Below are positions 1 through 6,147 of a DNA stretch of 9,437 nucleotides, in pieces (position 1 is the first letter of the stretch; each line of letters begins with the position of its first letter). The stretch is from an uncultured Rhodospirillales bacterium (GTDB lineage Bacteria; Pseudomonadota; Alphaproteobacteria; CALMVH01), in NCBI GenBank assembly GCA_937873165.1, contig CALMVH010000254.1, positions 1-9,437 on the forward strand. Direction: 5' to 3'. A program made the translations under genes and the position numbers. The notes under the pieces were generated by a model. That model was given only the letters and a program-made list of their open reading frames with translations. It did no database searches and was not told the DNA's origin.

Positions 1-126
1 GTGCGTCGACGCGCAGCCGGGCAGCAACATCGTACCGCAAAGCGCCAGCATGGATACGCGGGGGAAAGTCACCGGCGGCCGGTGGGTCTTCACAGCTGAA
101 GGTACAAGGGAACTGGCCATTTTCAT
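1..126 (-). CDS. Predicted lipoprotein, 5' end only (runs off left edge)
   Basis: This minus-strand frame is open from an ATG at 126-124 to the window edge, giving 42 residues. It begins MKMASSLVPSAV and ends in a lipoprotein-type signal: a basic region with K13, H15, R16 and R23, a hydrophobic stretch MLALCGTMLL at residues 26-35, then the lipobox LPGC with Cys38 as the expected lipidated residue, followed by AST. The product should be exported by Sec, acylated and anchored in a membrane. The start is uncertain. ATG codons lie at 126 and 120, and an in-frame GTG at 93-91 would give MKTHRPPVTF..., a more usual lipoprotein signal length. No clear Shine-Dalgarno precedes any of them. A TATAAT lies immediately upstream of the first ATG, which favours the internal GTG or a leaderless message. 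The mature protein is outside the window, so function is unknown. Confidence 0.6.
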   Translation of the reverse strand, partial: MKMASSLVPSAVKTHRPPVTFPRVSMLALCGTMLLPGCASTH

Positions 127-127
127 T

Positions 128-158
128 ATTATAGTCGGTGCCGTTGTATCGTCCGCAA
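128..158 (-). promoter_or_regulatory. Possible sigma-70 promoter of the lipoprotein gene
   Basis: On the minus strand a perfect TATAAT (133-128) lies one base before the first ATG of the lipoprotein frame. The best upstream hexamer is TTGCGG (158-153), but the 19-base spacer is long and the match is poor. Transcription from this -10 would begin near 121, inside the longest reading frame, consistent with use of the GTG start at 93. The TATAAT is directly visible; the rest is inference. Confidence 0.35.
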
Positions 159-275
159 TTCCCGCGATGGTACAAGCGCGCGGACCCGCTCACAAGCGAT
201 AAATCCGGAACATGGCAGGACTGCGGCATTTCCATCACAGCCGCGCTCGGTTCGCCTCGATTTCGAAAGATAGTC

Positions 276-305
276 TTGCAATTCAAAGGCTCGTTCGTCT
301 AGTTA
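276..305 (+). promoter_or_regulatory. Possible promoter of tRNA-Arg (and perhaps the transporter)
   Basis: TTGCAA at 276-281 is followed 17-18 bases later by CTAGTTA (299-305), a weak -10. Transcription would start near 311-313, about 27 bases before the tRNA, a normal leader for 5' processing. The -35 is good and the -10 poor. No better pair was seen in 127-338, which otherwise shows no gene. Confidence 0.35.
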
Positions 306-338
306 TCCCCCAAGCCCATCAGGGCAGTTTGCTGGTTT

Positions 339-414
339 GCGCCCGTAGCTCAATGGATAGAGCATCTGACTACGGATCAGAAGGTTGGAGGTTCGACTCC
401 TTCCGGGCGCGCCA
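339..414 (+). tRNA. tRNA-Arg, anticodon ACG
   Basis: A complete 76-base cloverleaf can be folded by eye. The acceptor stem GCGCCCG (339-345) pairs with CGGGCGC (404-410), followed by discriminator G411 and an encoded CCA (412-414). The D arm is GCTC/GAGC. The anticodon stem TCTGA (365-369) pairs with TCAGA (377-381) around the loop CTACGGA, which puts anticodon ACG at 372-374. The T arm is GGAGG-TTCGACT-CCTTC with one G-U pair. ACG, with A34 normally edited to inosine by TadA, reads the CGU, CGC and CGA arginine codons. The transporter gene starts 28 bases downstream with no terminator between. Confidence 0.97.
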
Positions 415-442
415 GTAAAAACGAGGACTTAACAGGGTAATC

Positions 443-2224
443 ATGAAGAAGAACGAACGTGCCGCTCTTTACCCTTCACTCGCAAAGCTGCTTGCCTCGG
501 CTTCGTTGATTTCGTTGATAGCCGGTCAGGCCTTTGCGCAGGCAGCGCCCGTGCCGAACGTTACTGCCAATGGTCTTGGCAGCGCCCAGGCAAGCCGCAT
601 CGAGGAAAACTTCCAGCAATCGGGTACGCAGGTCCAGTCGACCAGCGCTCCCCTTACGGTAAAACGTGAGGAGTCGGCCGTACCGGAGGGTGCTGACAAG
701 ACCATGTTCCAGCTGGACAAGGTCGTGATCGACGGCGCCAGCATTTACAACGACCAGCAGCTTTCGGCCTTGTACGCTCCCTTGCAGGGCAAGCAGGTCA
801 GCCTGGCGCAAATCTACCAGATTGCCGACGACGTGACGGTGAAATACCGCAACGATGGCTACATCCTTGCCAAGGCCGTCGTGCCGCCGCAGCGCATTGA
901 AAACGGCACTGTCCACATCAAGGTTGTGGAAGGTTACATCGTCAAGGTCGATTATGACGGCGACACGCGTGGCAACCAGGACATCCTCAACAAGTACGCC
1001 ATCGAGATCCAGGGTGACCGCCCCTTGCGATCCGACACACTGGAACGTTACCTGCTGCTGATCAACGATCTGCCCGGGGTCAGCGCGGGCTCGATCCTGC
1101 AGCCTGCCGCCAACGAGCCGGGCGCTGCCAACCTGACGATCATTCTCGACCAGAAGCCCTACGAGGCCTACGCAACCCTGGATAATCGCGGTTCGAAGTA
1201 TATCGGCGAGCTGCAGGATACGGCAGGCGCCCGGTTCAACTCGCTTCTGGGGCTGTTCGACCAGACCCGCCTGCAGGTTGCCAGTGTTCCCGGCAAGGAG
1301 CGCGAACTGCAGTTTGGCGACGTGGAGGAGTCCATTCCGATCGGACTGGAAGGTACGACCTTTACCGTCGGTGGCACCTACGCCCACTCACGCCCGGCTT
1401 ATACGCTGGAAGCCCTCGACATCGAGAGCGAAGACAAGACGCTGGACATCGCCGTTGCGCATCCCGTGATCCGCAGCCGCTCGGAAAACCTGAACCTGAT
1501 CCTCGACTTCGACTCGCGCGATAGCCGGTCGGATGAAAAGGAAAGTATTCCCAGCGTCAATATCTACGACGATCACTTGCGTGTGCTACGGCTGACGGCG
1601 AACTACGACACGACCGACGATCTGCTGGACCGCGAAGGCACGAACCAGGTGAGTTTCGAGGCTCACAAAGGTCTCAGCGGATTGGGCGCCAGCGCCAGCC
1701 CGCCGGATGTGAACCGGGACCGGGATGATCTGTCCCGTACCGCGGGCGATGCGAACTTTACGAAGGTGACCGCGGAAGTCTCGCGCGTGCAGCAGCTATA
1801 CGATAAGTTCTCGGTTCAGGTTGCCGCGACTGGCCAGTATTCGTTCAACCCGCTGCTGGTTTCAGAACAGTTCAGCTTGGGTGGCGCGCAGTACCTCCGT
1901 TCCTACGATCCGTCCGAGTTCCTGGGCGATAGCGGTTATGCCCTGAAGGCCGAGCTGCGGTACTCCGACAGCATTGCGATCGGACCGATCCACTCGTACC
2001 AGCTGTACACCTACTACGATGAAGGCCAAGTCTGGAACCGCGAGCCGGAGCCGGGCGATCCGCCAAATGGCCTGACCGCTCAATCGGTTGGCGGCGGTAT
2101 TCGCCTGACGGTGACGGATTTCGTATCCGGTTACCTCGAAATTTCCAAGCCGATCGCGCGCGAAGTTCCGACGGAGCAGAGCACGGCGCCCCGGGCTTTC
2201 TTCAGCGTCCAACTGCACTACTAA
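443..2224 (+). CDS. TpsB/ShlB/FhaC-family two-partner secretion transporter
   Basis: The 593-residue product is an outer-membrane Omp85-superfamily pore that would export a large beta-helical TpsA partner from periplasm to surface. A Sec signal peptide (residues 1-32, basic KKNER, hydrophobic core, AFA before Q33) is followed by a linker. A POTRA domain lies at about 88-165 (FQLDKVVIDGA...VHIKVVEGYI) and a second at about 166-240. A C-terminal 16-strand barrel follows from about 240, ending FFSVQLHY with a terminal aromatic, the usual barrel-assembly signal. The lid-loop motif, VRGY in FhaC, appears as LRSY at 485-488 with the key Arg486 kept. Length fits the family (about 550-600). The ATG at 443 has AGGG (434-437) five bases upstream and places the signal peptide correctly. 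No TpsA is adjacent, so the substrate is unknown. The nearest partner candidate is the convergent TPR-glycosyltransferase gene. Confidence 0.9.
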   Translation: MKKNERAALYPSLAKLLASASLISLIAGQAFAQAAPVPNVTANGLGSAQASRIEENFQQSGTQVQSTSAPLTVKREESAVPEGADKTMFQLDKVVIDGASIYNDQQLSALYAPLQGKQVSLAQIYQIADDVTVKYRNDGYILAKAVVPPQRIENGTVHIKVVEGYIVKVDYDGDTRGNQDILNKYAIEIQGDRPLRSDTLERYLLLINDLPGVSAGSILQPAANEPGAANLTIILDQKPYEAYATLDNRGSKYIGELQDTAGARFNSLLGLFDQTRLQVASVPGKERELQFGDVEESIPIGLEGTTFTVGGTYAHSRPAYTLEALDIESEDKTLDIAVAHPVIRSRSENLNLILDFDSRDSRSDEKESIPSVNIYDDHLRVLRLTANYDTTDDLLDREGTNQVSFEAHKGLSGLGASASPPDVNRDRDDLSRTAGDANFTKVTAEVSRVQQLYDKFSVQVAATGQYSFNPLLVSEQFSLGGAQYLRSYDPSEFLGDSGYALKAELRYSDSIAIGPIHSYQLYTYYDEGQVWNREPEPGDPPNGLTAQSVGGGIRLTVTDFVSGYLEISKPIAREVPTEQSTAPRAFFSVQLHY

Positions 2225-2247
2225 GCCTTAGACGGCAGTGTTTTCGG

Positions 2248-2278
2248 AAAGCGGCGATTTTATCGGTGGCCGCCTTTT
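2248..2278. terminator. Probable bidirectional terminator between convergent genes
   Basis: GCGGC (2251-2255) pairs with GCCGC (2269-2273), and an inner GAT/ATC helix (2256-2258 with 2262-2264) can stack under it around a TTT loop. AAA precedes the stem and CTTTT follows it, so on either strand the hairpin is followed by a short T run. It lies 23 bases after the transporter stop and about 30 bases beyond the stop of the opposing TPR gene, so it could serve both. The short stem and a GGTG bulge limit certainty. Confidence 0.6.
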
Positions 2279-2307
2279 CCTTGGCCGCGTGGTTAGACCC
2301 TTAGCCT

Positions 2308-3969
2308 TTAAGGCCGCTTTGCGACCTCGGCCAAAAGGGCGTCGCGTACTTCATTCAGTACAGGGTTCCAGTCTCCAAACGAGACCTGCCGGAAAAGCCG
2401 CGCGGTCGGATACCAGGCCGAGTGGGGATCGGACTCGCTCCACCGCCAATCCGAGTTGACGCGCAGCAGCGCCCAAACAGTCTTGCCAAGCGCGCCCGCC
2501 AGATTGACGACCGCGGTATCGACCGCGATGACGATATCCAGCGCGTCGATCATGGCTGCCGTATCGGCAAAGTCTGTCACGTCTGGCATCAGGTCATGCA
2601 GTATCAGCCCGTCCGGCGGCGTAAGCGCTTCTTCGGCGGGAGCTCCCTTTTGCAGGCTGAAGGCGGCGATGCCGGGTACCGTCGCAAACCGCGCGAACTG
2701 CGCCAGCGACAGGCTGCGCTGCCTGTTGACCTGCGCGGCGTCCAAATCCTCGGGACGGGGATCGCCGGACCAAACCAGCCCGACTTTTAACCCGGTCGTG
2801 CCCAGCCCGTCGATGCGGGACTTCCATTCCTGCCGCAGGGATTTATCGGTGTGGAGGTAGGCAGCCGAAGGAACGGATTGCAATGTGGTTCGCAGAAAGC
2901 CGGGAACGCTGTACAAGCCGACATAGGCCGCGAAGTCGGTGCCGGCGCTGCCAAAGTCACGCAGGGTAACCCCCGCCACGTTTCCGAAACTCTGTTCGAA
3001 CAAGCGTTTCAACGCCGGCCGAACCTCGAACAGCACATCGTAGCCGGCGGCCGCGAGGTGCGGGACGTAACGCGACAGCAGGATCATGTCGCCGTAGCCT
3101 TGCTCCGGAAAGACCAGCAGTTTTCCGCCGAGCGACGAGGCGGGCTCACCTTTCCAAACCGGCTGCGGGTACGCCCGGCGCGGTTCCTTGTAGCGGTATG
3201 CATCGTGCCAGCGCCATTCCAGATGTGGAAAGCCGTCGTCGTAGCATCCGGCCATCAACAGCAACTGTCCGTAGTCGTAATGAGCTTTCGCAAACGCAGG
3301 ATCGAGCTTTAGGGCCCGTTCATAGGCGGCCAGGCCTTCGGCTGTGTGGCCCAGCTGCCCAAGCGCGAACCCGCAATTCAGCTGCGCGACGGCGTTGCGC
3401 GGTTCCAGTTCGGCGGCCCGGCGATAGTCGCGCATGGCGGCTGGCCAGTTGCCCTGTCCCCACAGCGCGTTCCCCCGGTTGGTAACAGCGGCGGTGAAAT
3501 CAGGATGGGCAGCCAAAACGTCGTCGAACGCGGCCACGCACTCGTCCCAGCGATGCATTCGCCCGAGCGCAATTCCGGCGCTGACACCCAGTTGCGGATT
3601 CCCCGAGTCGATGGTCAATCCTTGACGGTAGGCTGCCAGCGCGCCGTCGAAGTTTTCCGCATCTATCAACGCTTGTCCGATATCGAGGAACAGCTGCATG
3701 GCGGCCTTGCGGGCACCTGCGGCCGCCTGCGCCATCGCGAGGTTCCAGTAGAACTGCACATCATCCGACTTGATCGCGATGGCTTGCTGGATATAGCGAA
3801 CGGATGCCGCCGCATCGCCCAACTGGCCCTTCAGCACGCCGTACAGGTTCAGCAGGTCGGGATCGCGCCGATTGAGCGTCAGCAAAGCCTTGTAGGCTTT
3901 TTCCGCCCCTTTCAGATCGCCTGCCTCGTGGAGCCTGGCCGCGGCTTCCAGCTGTTTCCTGTCGGACAT
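2308..3969 (-). CDS. TPR protein with GT9-like (heptosyltransferase-fold) glycosyltransferase domain
   Basis: The 553-residue product has two parts and no signal peptide, so it should act in the cytoplasm. Residues 1-235 are tetratricopeptide repeats (for example AVTNRGNALWGQGNWPAAMR at 161-180 and FALGQLGHTAEGLAAYERAL at 201-220). Residues about 270-545 are a GT-B-type domain: EQGYGD at 289-294, KVGLVWSGDP at 395-404, RQRSLSL at 416-422, DFADTAAMIDALD at 466-478, VDTAVVNLAGALGK at 483-496 and DWRW at 507-510. This matches the TPR/GT9-like proteins common in proteobacteria, thought to transfer sugars to proteins or surface polymers; donor and acceptor cannot be read from sequence. The family usually has His in the VDTAVAHLAGALG motif, but here it is Asn489. 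The ATG is preceded by AAGG at 8 bases and sits 12 bases after the upstream 115-residue gene, so the two form an operon. The gene converges on the TpsB transporter, which hints at modification of an exported adhesin. Confidence 0.82.
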   Translation of the reverse strand: MSDRKQLEAAARLHEAGDLKGAEKAYKALLTLNRRDPDLLNLYGVLKGQLGDAAASVRYIQQAIAIKSDDVQFYWNLAMAQAAAGARKAAMQLFLDIGQALIDAENFDGALAAYRQGLTIDSGNPQLGVSAGIALGRMHRWDECVAAFDDVLAAHPDFTAAVTNRGNALWGQGNWPAAMRDYRRAAELEPRNAVAQLNCGFALGQLGHTAEGLAAYERALKLDPAFAKAHYDYGQLLLMAGCYDDGFPHLEWRWHDAYRYKEPRRAYPQPVWKGEPASSLGGKLLVFPEQGYGDMILLSRYVPHLAAAGYDVLFEVRPALKRLFEQSFGNVAGVTLRDFGSAGTDFAAYVGLYSVPGFLRTTLQSVPSAAYLHTDKSLRQEWKSRIDGLGTTGLKVGLVWSGDPRPEDLDAAQVNRQRSLSLAQFARFATVPGIAAFSLQKGAPAEEALTPPDGLILHDLMPDVTDFADTAAMIDALDIVIAVDTAVVNLAGALGKTVWALLRVNSDWRWSESDPHSAWYPTARLFRQVSFGDWNPVLNEVRDALLAEVAKRP

Positions 3970-3981
3970 GCCGCCCGCCTT

Positions 3982-4329
3982 TCAGTGGTCGCTGTGTTCC
4001 ATGAAAAGTCCAAGATCGCCGGTGGCATAGTCCCGTCCATCCGGCTTCAGCTTCAGTATGTGGGGAAACTCACCCTCGATCAGACCCTTGCGGGCAAGCG
4101 CCGCCCATACCGACGGGTTACGCAATCCCGACGCATCGCGCGTGCGCAACACGGCATCGCCGACATGGAAGTGATCGCCATGGGCATGGGGCAGGTGCCA
4201 CAACGTGACCGTTCCACTGGCATCGTCCACGGCGGCCACATGCGGCTCGAGAGTGGCGAGCCGCTGCAGGATGGCCAGGGTACGCAGCTGCAGGGGGTTC
4301 AGGCCCCTGGGGTTGTATTTAGGCGGCAT
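3982..4329 (-). CDS. Conserved small His-rich protein, winged-helix-like, function unknown
   Basis: This 115-residue protein (MPPKYNPRGLNPLQLRTLA...) has no signal peptide or membrane segment. Its hallmark is a histidine cluster, HLPHAHGDHFHVGDAV at 45-60, with His45, 48, 50, 53 and 55 plus Asp52. The C-terminal half (NPSVWAALARKGLIEG, then YATGDLGLF) resembles the recognition helix and wing of small winged-helix folds, and it ends HSDH. From memory, proteins starting NPLQLRTLA and carrying HGDHFHVGD recur as hypothetical proteins in Rhodospirillales/Acetobacteraceae; I could not check this. The clustered histidines could bind a metal, which is inference. It is the first gene of an operon with the TPR-glycosyltransferase, 12 bases apart. 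The Shine-Dalgarno before its ATG is weak, but MPPKYNP fits the family's usual start as I recall it. Confidence 0.75.
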   Translation of the reverse strand: MPPKYNPRGLNPLQLRTLAILQRLATLEPHVAAVDDASGTVTLWHLPHAHGDHFHVGDAVLRTRDASGLRNPSVWAALARKGLIEGEFPHILKLKPDGRDYATGDLGLFMEHSDH

Positions 4330-4416
4330 TGCGACGGGTCTCGCTTAACAATTTCCATACAAGATAACGCTAGACCCTAAAAGGAACTTCCGCCCCTTGC
4401 AAAGGGTTCATTTTAC
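4330..4416. promoter_or_regulatory. Divergent promoter region between two operons
   Basis: These 87 bases separate the 115-residue gene (minus) from the exported-protein operon (plus), so promoters for both should lie here. On the minus strand TTGCAA (4402-4397), a 17-base spacer and TAGGGT (4379-4374) form a weak sigma-70-like pair. On the plus strand I see no convincing -35/-10 pair. AAAGGG (4401-4406) is the likely ribosome binding site for the gene at 4417, and it overlaps the TTGCAA. Region assignment is firm; the individual boxes are tentative. Confidence 0.35.
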
Positions 4417-5043
4417 ATGATCCATTGTTTGAAATATCTGCTGCCCTGCGGACTGGCATTCCCAATGCTTTTACCCGGCCAGATCAGGGCACAGGCGCTC
4501 GAGACCAGTGCCATCGAACAGCAACAAGGCGCGATCCAGGATCAGATTACGCAGGGCATTACCAGCGGCACCCTGTCGGCCGATCAGATCGCGCACCTGC
4601 AGGATCGCATCCAGGCGCTTGGTACGGCAGGCACAACGGTAAATGGCGCGACGGGGCTTGCCAGCCGTGCCGGTCTCGGTACGTTGGGAACACCTGCGGG
4701 CGAGACGCTGCGGCCTCTCGACAACACGGCTGGGTTGGAGCGGGGTGGGGTTACACAAGGTCAGCAGACATTGCGTACGCCACCCCGGACGCAGACCCAA
4801 ACCGGCCCGGATCCCTTCACGTACAACACGCTGGGTCCGGATGCTTACCAGTCGCAGAAGTACCAAAATCCGGCCTATAATGTTCCGGCTTACCCGACAA
4901 CCAACGCCCAATCGCTTGACACGCAGCAGCAATACAGCGCGCCGTCAGCGGGAACGCCATACGGTGCCGGGTATGCGCAGGCGCCCGGTGCGGGCGGCGC
5001 GTTGCCGCAGGTTTATGTTTACCACCCTTCGATGAGCCGATGA
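4417..5043 (+). CDS. Exported protein with helix-GxL-helix motif and Gln/Pro/Tyr-rich tail
   Basis: The family is not recognised. The 208-residue product starts with a Sec signal peptide (MIHCLKYLLPCGLAFPMLL...), probably cut after AQA (25-27), so it should reach the periplasm or beyond. Residues 39-68 form a predicted helical hairpin (QDQITQGITSGTLSADQIAH at 41-60, then LQDRIQAL) with a central G-T-L turn. Residues 70-130 are low-complexity Gly/Thr/Gln. Residues 130-208 are rich in Tyr, Pro and Gln with repeated NPAYNVPAYP-like and YGAGYAQAPGAGG patterns, suggesting a disordered or surface-binding tail. AAAGGG lies 10 bases before the ATG. It is first in an operon: its TGA overlaps the next ATG (ATGA), so translation is likely coupled. 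The following gene carries the same motif, so the two look like diverged tandem relatives. Confidence 0.75.
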   Translation: MIHCLKYLLPCGLAFPMLLPGQIRAQALETSAIEQQQGAIQDQITQGITSGTLSADQIAHLQDRIQALGTAGTTVNGATGLASRAGLGTLGTPAGETLRPLDNTAGLERGGVTQGQQTLRTPPRTQTQTGPDPFTYNTLGPDAYQSQKYQNPAYNVPAYPTTNAQSLDTQQQYSAPSAGTPYGAGYAQAPGAGGALPQVYVYHPSMSR

Positions 5044-5549
5044 TGTTTTCCAAATGGACTTTTGCTGCCATCCTGCTGCTGGATCTAGGCACAACCGCCG
5101 TACAGGCACAACAGATACCAGCCGCAGCCACACCCGAGATGCGCCTGAAAGCCTTGCAGGAGCGGATCTCGGCGGATGCCAGCCGGGGAGTGCTGAAAAC
5201 GCAGGCCATCACGGCGCTGGAAGGACGCCAGACGGAGCTGGAACACAGGGTGGCCATGCTGCGATCGCAGACAAAGCCGACGGCCGACGAACAGGCCGCC
5301 CTGAACCAGAGCCTGCATGAGCAGGAAAGCCGCTTGCAGCACTATGAACAAACGGCAACGCCGGTGCGCAAGGTCGATCCATCTTCGGTTCCGCCCACCA
5401 CCTTCGTGACGCCGAACGGCACCGCGATCATTGCGCCCGGCGGAATGTACGGCAATAGCGGGGTCGTTATTCCGCAAAACGGACCGGTGATGAGCCCCGC
5501 ACCCGCGAACATCCAGCCGGTCCCGGCATCCAGCGCCACGCCGCAATAG
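5040..5549 (+). CDS. Exported coiled-coil protein, relative of the preceding gene
   Basis: The family is not recognised. The 169-residue product has a signal peptide (MMFSKWTFAAILLLDLGTTAVQA), likely cut after VQA (21-23). Residues 33-105 are highly charged and helical. The first part (ALQERISADASRGVLKTQAI at 38-57, then a Leu/Arg helix to 75) aligns without gaps to residues 39-68 of the preceding protein, with 9 of 30 identical including the central G and L. A second helical unit follows (PTADEQAALNQSLHEQESRL at 80-99). Residues 106-169 are Pro/Gly/Ala-rich and look unstructured. The start overlaps the upstream stop by 4 bases and has no strong Shine-Dalgarno of its own, which fits translational coupling; ATG at 5043 is an alternative start. 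The next gene begins 8 bases after its stop. Confidence 0.75.
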   Translation: MMFSKWTFAAILLLDLGTTAVQAQQIPAAATPEMRLKALQERISADASRGVLKTQAITALEGRQTELEHRVAMLRSQTKPTADEQAALNQSLHEQESRLQHYEQTATPVRKVDPSSVPPTTFVTPNGTAIIAPGGMYGNSGVVIPQNGPVMSPAPANIQPVPASSATPQ

Positions 5550-5557
5550 GAACCCGC

Positions 5558-6142
5558 ATGCTTCCGGAACTATCAAAAATCGCGGCTAACAAAGCAGCCC
5601 TGGTGTTGATCGACCTGCAACGAGGGATTGTGGAGCGCGATTGCCTGCCGTATCCTTCGGCGCAGGTCGTGCAGAACGCCGCGCGCCTTGCGGATCGGTT
5701 CCGGCAGGCAGGCGGCACAGTCGCGCTGGTGCATGTCAGTTTTTCCGCCGATGGAGGCGACATGCTGAAGTTGCCGGTCGATCAAGGCATGACAATGGGC
5801 ACACTACCCGCAAGCTGGGACGAGTTTGTGCCGGAGATCGGCCCGAAATCGAATGACCTCGTCTTTACAAAGCACAATTGGGGCGCCTTTTACGGCACCG
5901 ATCTCGATCTTCAGCTTCGCAGGCGGGGTATCTCGACCATTGTGCTGGGCGGGATCGCAACCAACATCGGTGTCGAGTCAACGGCGCGCCAGGCGCACGA
6001 ACGCAACTACCAGGTGATCTTTGCCGAGGACGCCATGACAGACCTTACCGAAGCCGGACATCGTCACGCAGTCGATGTCGTATTTCCCCGGATTGGCCGG
6101 GTCAGAAATGTCGAAACGATTTTGGCGGCTTTGGCGGACTGA
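5558..6142 (+). CDS. Isochorismatase-fold protein of the YecD type, catalytic Cys replaced by Gly
   Basis: The 194-residue product has the cysteine-hydrolase (isochorismatase) fold: ALVLIDLQRGI with the usual active-site Asp19, KHNWGAFYGTDLDLQLRRRG with Lys105, and GGIATNIGVESTAR at 131-144. The cis-peptide segment GIAT is kept. At the nucleophile position the family's Cys is Gly138, so the normal thioester chemistry should not operate. From memory, E. coli YecD has the same NIGVESTAR and WGAFYGTDL segments, so this appears to be a subfamily trait rather than a local mutation. Its substrate, if any, is unknown. There is no signal peptide, so it should be cytoplasmic although both genes upstream encode exported proteins. 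The ATG has AGGA (5548-5551) at 6 bases, overlapping the upstream TAG. It is the third gene of the operon. An isochorismatase, nicotinamidase or carbamoylase activity cannot be claimed. Confidence 0.88.
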   Translation: MLPELSKIAANKAALVLIDLQRGIVERDCLPYPSAQVVQNAARLADRFRQAGGTVALVHVSFSADGGDMLKLPVDQGMTMGTLPASWDEFVPEIGPKSNDLVFTKHNWGAFYGTDLDLQLRRRGISTIVLGGIATNIGVESTARQAHERNYQVIFAEDAMTDLTEAGHRHAVDVVFPRIGRVRNVETILAALAD

Positions 6143-6147
6143 CCCAA

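Noticed and set aside
2..202. Plus-strand open frame from the left edge with a hydrophobic stretch near its end (ELAIFIIIVGAVVSS)
   Set aside because: It overlaps the opposite-strand lipoprotein start, which has a lipobox signal. The hydrophobic part falls over the promoter region and the sequence resembles no family I know. A real gene tail is possible but less likely.
339..414. tRNA-Arg as an integration site for a genomic island
   Set aside because: No integrase, no second copy of the tRNA 3' end and no change in base composition are visible in the window.
212..418. 68-codon plus-strand frame running through the tRNA
   Set aside because: It reads through tRNA-Arg and has no plausible protein features.
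476..1387. 303-codon minus-strand frame inside the transporter gene
   Set aside because: It is a mirror of a high-GC coding sequence; the plus-strand product has a signal peptide, POTRA domains and a barrel.
3346..4380. 344-codon plus-strand frame opposite the TPR-glycosyltransferase and the 115-residue gene
   Set aside because: The minus-strand proteins show clear family motifs, whereas the plus-strand translation is an irregular Arg/Gln-rich sequence without domains.
4383..4408. GGAAC-N18-GTT resembling a general-stress EcfG promoter before the exported-protein operon
   Set aside because: Initiation would fall within a few bases of the start codon, and the GTT overlaps the likely ribosome site. 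Both motifs are short enough to occur by chance.
6121..6138. Short tandem repeat TTTGGCGGC/TTTGGCGGA at the end of the YecD-like gene
   Set aside because: Two 9-base units encoding Leu-Ala-Ala-like residues in an alanine-rich C-terminus; no sign of function.
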